Origin: Microglena sp. YARC
Taxonomy: Eukaryota > Chlorophyta > Chlorophyceae > Chlamydomonadales > Chlamydomonadaceae
DNA: 64,000 nucleotides
Direction: 5' to 3'
Assembly: GCA_022414725.1 (NCBI GenBank)
Contig: CM039462.1
Span: 117,755,966-117,819,965, forward strand
In this document: positions 13,706 through 22,600 of the stretch, piece by piece
How positions within the stretch are numbered: position 1 is the stretch's first letter
How the letters are laid out: each line of letters starts with the position of its first letter
Translations under genes and position numbers: made by a program
The notes under the pieces: model-generated
What the model saw: only the letters and a program-made list of their open reading frames with translations
Told to the model about the DNA's origin: nothing
Database searches by the model: none

Positions 13706-14898
13706 TAACAAATACAAGCTTATTCTGGGCAAGTGAGTACTAGGATTTAACTTGAAATTCCCGAAAAGAGAAATCAAAAGTAAGAGGAGACGAGAGATAG
13801 AGACCGATGATTACAAAAACAGCGACTGCAAGTTCACTGAATCAAGGCCACCACCTTGGCTCCCAGGACCTAACACACCCAGGTTCTCAACACAGAAGTT
13901 CAACCTCCTCTGCAGATCTTGGACCTGAACAAATTGGAGTGAGTGAGTGAGTGAGTGAGTGAGTGAGTGAGTGAGTGAGTGAGTGAGTGAGTGAGTGAGT
14001 GAGTGAGTGAGTGTGGTTTGTGTGTGTGTGTGGTGGTGGTTGGTGGGTGGGTGGGTGGGTGGTGGTGGGGGGGGGGGGGGGGGTCTATTGTGAGCAAATT
14101 GAGTTTTGAGGTGCTTTTCAACTTCTTGCATAATTAGATGGGTGAGGGCTATTAAATGTGAGTGAGGGTGGGGGGACAAGTAATTATTTGATGTGATACC
14201 CAGCACCTAAGGTTAGATGAATCATGGCACACAGTGCGCAGCACTCATAGCCACAATTGTGTGATGGCAACACAACACCTATAACTAGGGACCGGCATAT
14301 CATATGATGTTGACCAAAGGCGAGTATGATATCATACAAATTGCATCATATGATATTGTATATAAATGGTAACTTTAGCCTAGTCAAATTGCCGGCATTA
14401 TGTGAAATCATATGATGACATGATATCATATGGTATCATATTGCCTATCCATAAATAAACGTATGTGGTCCACAACACTCATGGAGCTGGGTTTATTTAT
14501 TTGGGCTATGCGTAGCAGCATTTAGGCAGCTCCTTTCACCCACCCTTGGGCCAAAAGTGAAGCAAAGTAGTGCGCATAAAAGCTGGTACAACAGGCATTC
14601 CAATGCAGCGGCAATATATGGGCTTGACTCAGTCTCTGGCTAATGGAGCTATTATTCAGCTAAACCTAATGCGGCCTAGTGCATCTTGAAGCTGACACAA
14701 TCAGCTGCCCAGAAGTGCTGAAATATTTGGGTGTAGCACAGTGGCTGACTTGGGGAGCTGTATAGAAGCTGTTGACAAAAGCCGAAAAGAAAGAGCTTGC
14801 ATGGAAGCTTCCAAGGGGTGAGGGTACCTGCAGATGGCCGACCGCACCTTTTGTCGAACGTTCAGTATCTCCACTAGGGATTTGTCTTTAGATTCCAT
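410..14898 (-). CDS. FG-repeat, nucleoporin-like protein (9 exons, ~2,096 aa)
   Basis: Exons in transcription order: 14848-14898, 13879-13924, 10037-13347, 7505-9275, 6209-6308, 5811-5959, 1351-1876, 998-1203, 410-540. They sum to 6,291 nt (2,097 codons) and all junctions keep frame. The start is ATG 14898, followed by MESKDKSLVEILNVRQK. A short helical N-terminus (about residues 1-70) leads into a Gln/His tract, a non-repeat segment and then four repeat arrays: 19 units of ~31 aa around GDFEAELLATEA, many ~10-aa AFGAPPSAPP units, five ~40-aa GWKFGAAETASYAI units plus a degenerate sixth, and ~9-aa IQFGVPAPS units. The C-terminal third is Ser/Pro-rich with a helical QLKLVAGLERVIAKRQQ segment and a basic tail. 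Dozens of FG dipeptides in low-complexity sequence resemble FG nucleoporins, which line the nuclear pore and bind transport receptors; I infer that role without recognising an orthologue. The last exon (410-540) is the least certain. Confidence 0.62.
534..700. repeat. AT-rich tandem duplication at the last intron acceptor of the FG gene
   Basis: The segment containing CTGTGGCCTGTCAATGACAA (541-560) is repeated with one change about 100 bp further on, with an AT-rich stretch of ATATTTAAATA between. The first copy contains the predicted acceptor of the last exon. This is an acceptor duplication of the kind seen throughout the window. A C(8)G(3) tract follows at about 677. Confidence 0.55.
733..850. 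mobile_element. Palindromic ATCATATGAT MITE, copy 1
   Basis: The copy consists largely of self-complementary ATATCATATGAT-type words, between GGACCGGCGTATCACATGAT on the left and a TTGCCGTTGCC end on the right. It matches three other copies (14288-14450, 27063-27215, 27388-27508). No ORF of note, so it is a nonautonomous element able to fold into a hairpin. It lies in the last intron of the FG-repeat gene. Confidence 0.7.
1225..1305. repeat. Degenerate TTTAGGG telomere-like repeats
   Basis: Repeated TTTAGG, TTTAGGG and TTTAGGA words lie in the short intron between the 526-nt and 206-nt exons of the FG-repeat gene. The clean version of the same heptamer occurs at 13411-13504. Confidence 0.6.
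1900..3345 (-). repeat. Array of duplicated acceptor plus exon-head copies, with 39-bp and 83-bp satellites
   Basis: The acceptor and first ~35 bp of the exon ending at 1876 (coding GCAGAACTGGAACTTGCCCC) recur in degraded form near 1940, 2090, 2215, 2700 and 3295, all on the minus strand and upstream of the real acceptor. Between them lie a 39-bp repeat rich in CCCACAGCTGCACCCACC (about six units, 2405-2625) and an 83-bp repeat marked by TTTAGCCTTTGCATGGTGCG (about four and a half units, 2790-3215). The open frames across these arrays are repeat artefacts. Confidence 0.7.
3222..3305 (+). repeat. Dispersed GAGCAGCC...GCTGGCTG element
   Basis: A short repeat with GCCGAAGAC..GAGCAGCC followed by a GCTGGAGCCATGT..ACCAAGT tail. 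Recognisable relatives lie at about 6115-6200, 6655-6670, 6850-6910, 23270-23310, 33480-33525, 33825-33890, 37845-37895, 38450-38480, 45915-45965, 49498-49530, 51790-51860 and 57990-58055. The marker AGACGGCGAGCAGCC is almost invariant and often sits next to another transposon-like piece. Class unknown. Confidence 0.6.
3770..3885. repeat. (GAT)n microsatellite
   Basis: An imperfect trinucleotide tract of GAT/GAC units lies in the large FG-gene intron. The Asp-rich or His-rich frames it opens are not genes. Confidence 0.85.
3935..5805 (-). repeat. Seven duplicated exon-end/splice-donor cassettes in a TG/CA-rich array
   Basis: The 3' end of the exon at 5811-5959 and its donor (minus-strand CACCCCCCCTG then GTAAGAATGTAGTCC) is repeated near 4005, 4160, 4325, 4475, 4598, 4848 and 5588. 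Each copy is ~65-75 bp and most still read YAVPKTLSAVG.DAG.PPG in frame. All lie downstream of the true donor and are separated by variable TG, TATG and TGTG tracts. Frame preservation could reflect recent duplication rather than selection. Alternative donor use cannot be judged without transcripts. Confidence 0.75.
5285..5400. repeat. (TTTTTTAG)n-like T-rich tract
   Basis: Runs of 5-9 T separated by AG or G, about 115 bp, in the same intron of the FG-repeat gene. Confidence 0.85.
6230..6610 (-). repeat. Duplicated copies of the 100-nt exon and its donor
   Basis: The exon at 6209-6308, coding SLLLYKEPLLSSS, is repeated almost entire at about 6330-6440 and in part at 6460-6495. A copy of the donor context (GTACGGCAAGAGGCC) lies at about 6578-6600. 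Here the duplicates lie upstream of the exon and are separated by GGT- and G-rich tracts. Confidence 0.65.
6970..7500 (-). repeat. Duplicated end of the 1,771-nt exon in TG/GA microsatellites
   Basis: The exon end GGTATCCACCCCTCCATGCT and its donor (CCCAG then GTCTGG) recur at about 7160-7215 and 6970-7020. Each copy is followed by the same block of TG repeats and GAGAGAGAGA. The unit is about 180 bp and all copies lie downstream of the functional donor. Confidence 0.7.
9360..9412. repeat. Poly-G tract, ~45 nt
   Basis: Nearly pure G run interrupted by one C, just upstream (in the coding sense) of the acceptor of the 1,771-nt exon, so the transcript has a long C tract close to its 3' splice site. 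G-quadruplex formation is plausible. Confidence 0.85.
9590..10025 (-). repeat. Intron repeats and a copy of the 3.3-kb exon end
   Basis: A ~120-bp unit with CATTGCTGG.TGGTTGGTGG and a G tract occurs about twice (9640-9870). At 9870-9915 is a degraded copy of the 3' end of the 3.3-kb exon (coding PASQLGK then GTAGGC; real end at 10037). It is followed by (GTAA)n and (GTGA)n tracts. Confidence 0.65.
13376..13400. repeat. Short poly-G block
   Basis: G runs interrupted by TA separate the 3.3-kb exon's acceptor from the telomere-like block. Confidence 0.7.
13411..13504 (+). repeat. Interstitial (TTTAGGG)n telomeric repeat
   Basis: Two blocks of about four and five perfect TTTAGGG units, each followed by the same spacer GTTGAGTTACTACTTG. 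The heptamer is the Arabidopsis-type telomere sequence also found in several green algae. It sits in an intron of the FG-repeat gene and is flanked by genes, so it is not a chromosome end. Confidence 0.9.
13935..14090. repeat. (GTGA)n microsatellite with TG, GGT and poly-G tails
   Basis: About 19 GAGT units are followed by TG repeats, GGTG repeats and a ~20-nt G run. It lies in the first intron of the FG-repeat gene beside the 46-nt exon. Confidence 0.9.
14288..14450. mobile_element. Palindromic ATCATATGAT MITE, copy 2
   Basis: Begins TAGGGACCGGCATATCATAT and ends with the inverted partner (ATTGCCTATCCATAA); the interior is ATATCATATGAT words around a non-palindromic middle. It is intronic in the FG-repeat gene. 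Confidence 0.75.
14501..14796. mobile_element. hAT-like MITE (AGCAGCTTCTAGGCAGCT family), in the FG gene's first intron
   Basis: The left end has GGGCTATGCGTAGCAGCATT and the right end the inverted counterpart ending in GCCGAAAAGAAAGAGC. Other copies or partial copies: 20835-21032, 23140-23250, 25430-25575, 28757-28970, 30391-30585, 32882-33120, 33221-33424, 34931-35128, 35228-35671, 44971-45158, 50731-50933, 57030-57530 and 58316-58520. Confidence 0.7.
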
Positions 14899-15094
14899 TG
14901 CTGCTGGGTTCGTGATCACGCGGGCATGGCCGTAGTGGGAAGCAGGTAGGGAAGCGCTGTCCGAGCTTCTGAGTTAGGTGGGACCATGACAGGAGTTTAG
15001 GACTTTGGACATGCGGATTTGAAATTGCTGGGATTATATTCTCGGTATGCTGCCGCTTGACGTTCTCAATCACGATTGAACGCGAGCGTTAGCT
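14899..15094. promoter_or_regulatory. Putative bidirectional promoter
   Basis: Only 196 bp separate the start codon of the FG-repeat gene (minus, 14898) from that of the 270-aa gene (plus, 15095), so both 5' UTRs and promoters must share this space. I see no convincing TATA box. The call rests on spacing and on both gene models. Confidence 0.5.
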
Positions 15095-16572
15095 ATGTGT
15101 GACCAGGGCAGGGCTATGTAAGGGGGGTGAAAGATGAGGGAGCGCGGAGCGGTTACCCGCAAAGTTGACCTGGGCTGGCGAAAGGGGGCGGGGGGCTGAC
15201 TCACACCACGTGAAAAGGGTGAAAACATGAACCTTACTGTCACTCCTCTTCAATTTCCTTTGCCGACGCCTCCGACTCCTCTACATATCTCCCTTGCGCG
15301 CATGGTTCAGTAAGCTACAACTATTTACCCCTGAGGAGGTGTACGACGCTCGGATCGCGAATAATTCGCCCTCAGAAGACGCCCTCATGATGAAAGAAGC
15401 ACGCCACTTTTTCTTGCTCGCGTCCTTGCTGCTACTCGTGCGCTGCGATTCTGAAGAGGCTAGCGAGTTCATAGAAAACGGTAAACATTTGGCTTTCCTC
15501 AGGCTCCGTGAAGATCCAACCAGAACTCAGGTGATGCATTTGAAACCCTCTAGAGTGATGGGGGCTAGGGTGGTGCATGTGGGATATATAATGGGGGCTG
15601 GGTTGGGGTGATGTGGGGCCTGGGCTGGGGTGGAATGTGTGTTTGGGTGGTCCATGTGGGCCGTGTGATGGGGGTGAGCCATGTGGGCCATGTAATGGGG
15701 GCAGGGGAGGGGTGATGGGGGATGTGGGTTTGGGTGGGTCATGTGGGCCATGTGATGGGGGTGGGCCATGTGGGTCATGTAATGGGGTCAAGGATGGGGT
15801 GATGGGGGATGTGGGTTTGGGTGGGTCATGTGGGCCATGTGATGGGGGCAGGGGAGGGGTGATGGGGTATGTAGGTTGGGATGGGTCATGTGGGCCATGT
15901 AATGAGGGCAAGAATGGGGTGATGGGGGACGTGGGTTGGAGTGGGTCATGTGGGCCATGTGATGGGGTTAGAACATGTGGGCCATGTGATGGGGGCAGAG
16001 CTGGGGTGATGGGGGATGGGTGTTTGGGTGGGTCATGTGGGCCATGTGATGGGGGCAGAGCTGGGGTGATGGGGGATGGGTGTTTGGGTGGGTCATGTGA
16101 TGGGGGCAGGGGTGAGGCATGAGGGTCAGCTGCATGTCATTGATGATACCATTTCCATCACCAATGTGCAACGTTGTTATAATCACATTAACGGTGATCG
16201 CTCAACATCTGCTTCATCCACAAAGGCATGGATGCTCTGATCATGGTGGTGGTGGTGGTGGTTGTGGTACATGTGGTTGTCTGTATATACAGGTATATAT
16301 TTAATTATGCTTCTCTGTCCATGCGCTTGTATAATAGCAGTCTCTTGACCTCTGGCAACAACACATAGCCACCATATGCACTTCATCGAAATTATTTTTT
16401 GCCTGTATCACCTTGCTGTAAAGAAGGCTTCTAGGTTAGCCACTGTGTCTGTCGTGTGCGCAAAAGAGTGCAGAATACCAGCAGAATACATACAGTTTAT
16501 TTTCAACAATGCGTCGCCAGTCGCCACTGCGTTGTCCTTCTGTCGTTGCATGGCGACGCATGGGTTAGCACT

Positions 16573-16632
<60 letters not shown>

Positions 16633-19600
16633 ACCCCCCCCCCCAAATAATCCCCTGGGCTCCGCGCTTAGCGCTCCGCCAAGCCAGGGATATTTTTTTC
16701 AAATTAAAAAGAGGAAATCTTATTCCTTTTTATTTTATTCTTCCCTATTTTCCTCCCAAAACAGGATCCTTATTCCGATTTTTGTCATTTTTTGTCAATT
16801 TCAGTAAAAAAAAAGTTTCTTATTCCGGCAATTTCGGCCAAAATGGGGTCTCATATTCCGATCGGAATGTATTCCGGAAAAAATATCCCTGCGCCAAGCA
16901 ATTACTTCACAACAATCCTGAAATCAGGATGGAGTATCCCAAGTAGCTACTCAACCTGACATACATAAATATAAATAAAAACACTGCCCATTAGTCAACA
17001 TGGGACCCTCAGGGCTTTGCATCTCTGCTGATTGTGAGGGTACCTGATTCAAGGTCATAGAATTAAATGATCATTGTAGCACAAACTCAGGGCCCCCGTC
17101 GGTCCAACGATTGTTTGGGGTTCAGTTCATCAGTGTTTTTCTTTTTAAGCCCTTCCTTTCACGGTTGGGCAAGTCCCTTTAGCCTATTTGGTCTACCCCT
17201 AGACTGGAACGTACATGCAAAGTCAGTAACAAACAGGAATCGAGCAGCATCTTTGGGTGTTGCAGATCTTTTGAGATTTTGGCGTTGGAGTGCATGCCGA
17301 ACACCAAGGTACATCATTTTGCACAATTAATATTAGCATTATTATTAGCGGATTGTGACCATCTTGTGGTAATCAATCATGATCAGCACTAACTGTGCTT
17401 GACCTGATGAGCACTCTATGTGCTGTAATTGATGAGCAATCAGTGTTCTGTCATGGATCAGCACTGTGTGGGCTGTAAGAGATGGCTTTGATTAGCACTG
17501 AGAGTGCTGGCTTATCTTTGAACACACCTATCCTTAAAGTAATGATAACTCCTTGTGGGGCGTGGGTATTAAAGGGAAACCCATCGTACGCGGGCAGAGA
17601 ATGGTCTACCACCTTGACTGGACAAGCTACCATCGCGGTTGACAACGACCTGCAACGCTCAGGGTGACCGTAGGAGGAATCTAACCCCCAACCCCGCTTC
17701 GTTTCAGCGATTTGGTGTACCACTAGACCAATTGTATCACTGAAACGGGCTACCTATCCTTACACCTAGTGCAGCACTTGGCGCTCCGCCATATACTGTG
17801 CTACGCCACAATCCTGAAATCAGGCTTGTGTCGCAACTTTTGCCGCACAACAGGACCTGCAGAAAGCTGGAAAGCAACTGAGCCTATATCACTAATCACA
17901 CCTCTCATTGCACACACACAAACCACACACGCCTTTCCTTACACACACACACACCACACACACCTTTCCTCGCACACACACCACACACACCTTTCCTTAA
18001 ACACACACACACCACACACACCTTTTCTCGCACACAAAAGACACACACACCTTTCCTTACACACACACACCACACACACCTTTCCTCGCACACACACCAC
18101 ACACACCTTTCCTCGCACACACACACCACACACACCTTTCCTCACACACACACACCACACACACCTTTCCTTACACACACACACACCACACACACATACA
18201 TTTCCTCTCACGCACACCACACACACATTTCCTGACACAGAGTGGTGCGGAGGAGATAGCACTGCACCTGATCAAACTGATGAAGGAGACGTATGCGGAC
18301 ACCGTAACATTCACAAAGGTTAACCCGGAATCACTTACCCTGACAGCATTTGAATTGGAAGATGCTTTGCTGGTAAGTTGACACTGTGTGTGTGTTTGTT
18401 GTGTGTGTGTGTGTACAAGTATTCGAATGTGTGTCTTTTTTGTATGTGTGTGTGTGTGTGTTAATGTGTGTGTGCGTGTGTGTGTGTATAGACGCCTATT
18501 CCTACCTTGGATGCTTTGCTGGTAAGTTGACACTGTGTCGGCATTTTTTAAATGTAGGAGTTTGATGCATATTTGTAAGATTAAATTCAGATGTTCAGCT
18601 TGTGCCATATTACTAATAAACAATACATAATATTTTCAGCTTGTGCCATATTACTAATAACATGCATATATGTTCAGCTTGTGTCAGATTACTAATTAAA
18701 CATACATATATGTTCAGTGTGTGCCATATTACTAGTAACATACATATATTTTCAGCCTGTGCCATATTACTAATAACATACATATATTATCAGCTTGTAC
18801 CATATGACTAATAGCATACATATATGTTCAGCTTGCACAATATTACTAATAACATAAATATATTGTCAGCTTGTAATTCTGATTTCCAGCTTGTGCCATA
18901 TTACTAATGACATACATATTTTTTCAGCTTTCAACTCGTGATATTTTCAGCTTGTGCCATATGACTAATAACATAAACCTTTTTCAAACTTTCAAAATAT
19001 GAAGATATCATATTTCTATGATCCTTTCTGATATGGAGTTTCTGGAAACTAAAACAGGCTTGCCTTGAAGATATGCAACATGAAAGTTCCTAGAATTTAG
19101 TATGCTTTTTTCTTTGTTGGATGCAGGAGTAAGAAAACAACAATTATGACCTGTAATCAGCCTGTAATGCCTTATTGGAATGAGGGCTGACCCCCACCCC
19201 CCACCCCCACCCCTCCCCCCTTCAATAGAAATAAAGAGGCATGACTTGAAATTATATCTGGATTTTTAGTATTTACACTGTGGCGCACACAATGGCATCC
19301 TCAGAATTACCAAACAGGGATTGTGTGATAGTCAAAGTACTCACCCATTCACCCACCCATTCACCCACCCATTCACCCACCCATTCACCCACCCACACCC
19401 ACCCATTCACCCACCCATTCCCATTCACCCACCCATTCACCCACCCACACCATTCACCCACCCATTCACCCACCCACCCATTCACCCACCCATTCACCCA
19501 CCCATTCACCCACCCAACCCACCCATTCACCCACCCATTCACCCACCATTCACCCTTCACCACCCACCCATTCACCCACCCATTCACCCCACCCATCACC

Positions 19601-22600
19601 CACCCATTCACCCACCCATTCACCCACCCATTCACCCACCCACCCATTCACCCACACATTCACCCACCCATTCACCCACCCACCCATTCACCCACCCATT
19701 CACCCACCCATTCACCCACCCACCCATTCACCCACCCACCCATTCACCCACCCATTCACCCACCCCACACATTCACCCACACCATTCACCCACCCATTCA
19801 CCCACCCACCCATTCCCCCATTCACCCACCCACCCATTCACCCACCCATTCACCCACCCACCATTCACCCACCCATTCACCCACCCATTCACCCACCCAT
19901 TCACCCACCCATTCACCCACCCATTCACCCACCCATTCACCACCCACCCACACCATTCACCCACCCACCCATTCACCCACCCACCCATTCACCCACCCAT
20001 TCACCCACCCACCCATTCACCCACCCACCCATTCACCCACCCATCACCCACCCATTCACCCACCCATTCACCCACCCACCCATTCACCCACCCATTCACC
20101 CACCCATTCACCCACCCACCCATTCACCCACCCATTCACCCACCCATTCACCCACCCATTCACCCACCCACCCATTCACCCACCCACCCATTCACCCACC
20201 CATTCACCCACCCATTCACCCACCCATTCACCCACCCATTCACCCACCCACCCATTTCACCCATCCCACCCACCCATTCACCCACCCATTCACCCCCACC
20301 CACCCATTCACCCACCCATTCACCCACCCATTCACCCACCCATTCACCCACCCATTCACCCACCCACCCATTCACCCACCCATTCACCCACCCATTCACC
20401 CACCCATTCACCCACCCATTCACCCACCCATTCACCCACCCATTCACCCACCCATTCACCCACCCACACCATTCACCCACCCATTCACCCACCCATTCAC
20501 CCACCCATTCACCACCCACCCATTCACCCACCCATTCACCACCCATTCACCCACCCACCACATTCACCCACCCATTCACCCACCCACCATTCACCCACCC
20601 ATTCACCCACCCATTCACCCACCCATTCACCCACCTACGATTCGGGTAGGCAGCCCAAGAGGGTTGTGGGCGGGCCCGAGGTCCGACTCTCACAGTAGCA
20701 GAAGGTTTGGCCAAAACAGGATCCAAGGTAGCGATCGCTACTGGTAGCGGGGGGAAAAGCTCTGGATTTGGCTCCATGAGCCATTGCCTCTTCCTCCCTT
20801 GCAAGCATCTAATGCACTTAAGCCTGCACGCACCCACAGTTTTCTTTTGGGGATACATGCAGCAGCTTCTAGGCAGCTCCTTTTCCCTGTCCTTGAGCCA
20901 AAGCTGGAGCTAGCTGGTGTGTCGAAAAGCTGATATGACAAGCATTCCAATGCAACTTCAGGCATTGGGTTTGACACAGTGGCTGACTATTGGACCTATC
21001 AGGAAGCTGCCATGAGTACCCTAAAGATGAAAGAATGCACATACCCTTGCATGTCCCCGCGCATGTATGATCCTGCTCTTCCATTGCTCAATGTATCCAA
21101 TCGTATTCCATTTCAAGGATCCACCCATGCACTCATTGTACACTATCTGTCCCAGCAGACGGACAGACAGACAGGCTGATAGACAGACTGACAGGCAGAC
21201 AGGCTGTCACACAGACAGGCAGACAGGCTGTCACACAGACAGGCTGATAGACAGGCAGACATAAAGGCTGACAGACAGGCAGACAGGCAGACAGACAGGC
21301 ACACAGGCAGGCGGACAGACAGGCAGACAGACAGGCTGACAAACAGGCACACGGGCAGACAGACAGGCAGACAGGCAGGCACACAGGCAGACAGGCTGGC
21401 AGACAGACAGGCAGGCAGGCACCCATCCTTGCATCCGCCGATGCACTAGGAGTGGTGTCTGAACACCCGCAAAGGTCAAAGAAACTACCCAGCTGCTGAA
21501 AGATCACATAGCTGAGGACCACATGCTTCTTTTCACTTTTTTTTGCGACGCAGCACCATTCCACCGCTGCATGGCGACGCAAGGGGCTGACTAAGGTATT
21601 CAGAAATGCCCCCCCTAACCCTTCGGCTCCGCAGGGTACGGGGTCGCACTGGGGTCACACTCAGCCGCTCAATTTGCGACGCGTTGCACGGGAAGAAAAA
21701 GTGCTTATTTTGAGGGTATTTAAAATCCTGTCCTCCGTGCTATCACGCGGTAGTCTCAGCTCAGGCGCAGTAGCGGTCTGTGAAAACAAAACTCACAGTA
21801 ACTTTCCCCAGTGCAAGCAAATGGAAAGGTTCCTTCAACCTCAAACCCGTGGCAAGGCATACCAATTTAATTTTTCTGTTCAGTCCATTGGGAGCCCAAG
21901 GTATGTTGCCACTAGGCACTCATCTTTCAGCAGAGAAACTCTGGTGGCCAAACCAGCGCCACTAATAATTCAGAAATACAGGCGGAGAACACGCTTCTAT
22001 TGAGGGTATTAAAAACAGTATGTTCAGTCCAGTGGGAATCCAATGCATGTTGGCACTTGTTAGAGCTTTTGTTTGTTTGAAGATTTTGCTCTCTGTGCCT
22101 TTTCTCAATACTCAGTCAGTTCAGGAGCCTAGCCGTACTACACACCATCAGAGATTTGTTTCGTATCAGAAAGGGGGTCTTCTGGTAGCTTTCATGGAGT
22201 TGGTACTTTCCTAGGGTGAGGTTCAGGTAGTGATTTGGGTAGGCGGCTCAAATCAGGGCCGCCCCGGGGGGGCAGGATAGTGGAGTCTTAGGGTAGCGGA
22301 CGGTTTGGCCCGCACGGGATGGGATCTTCAGGTAGCTTTCAGGGATGTGGTACTTTCCAAGGATGGCGTCCAGGTACAGGCTTGTTGGGTTGCTTAACCA
22401 ACACTGCCGTCCCAGGCCAAACAGCGCTCATGTAAGGGGTCAGACTCACTCCTGTATGGGGTAGTTGGGGAACAACCTATGTGCTGACGATGCTAGTGTA
22501 GCACCTGGCCCTGAAAGCACACGCACGCTGGCCGGAGCCATGTCACCAAGTTCAAGTTCGTGGGGTGAAAATCCTATCTATATGTCCTCCTCCCACGCTG

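Noticed and set aside
16376..16807. 143-codon plus-strand ORF with a proline run
   Set aside because: The centre is the poly-C tract and the flanks belong to a dispersed element.
19280..20698. 442-472-codon His/Pro/Thr open frames
   Set aside because: They consist entirely of the 12-bp satellite, exist in more than one frame and on both strands, and sit within an intron.
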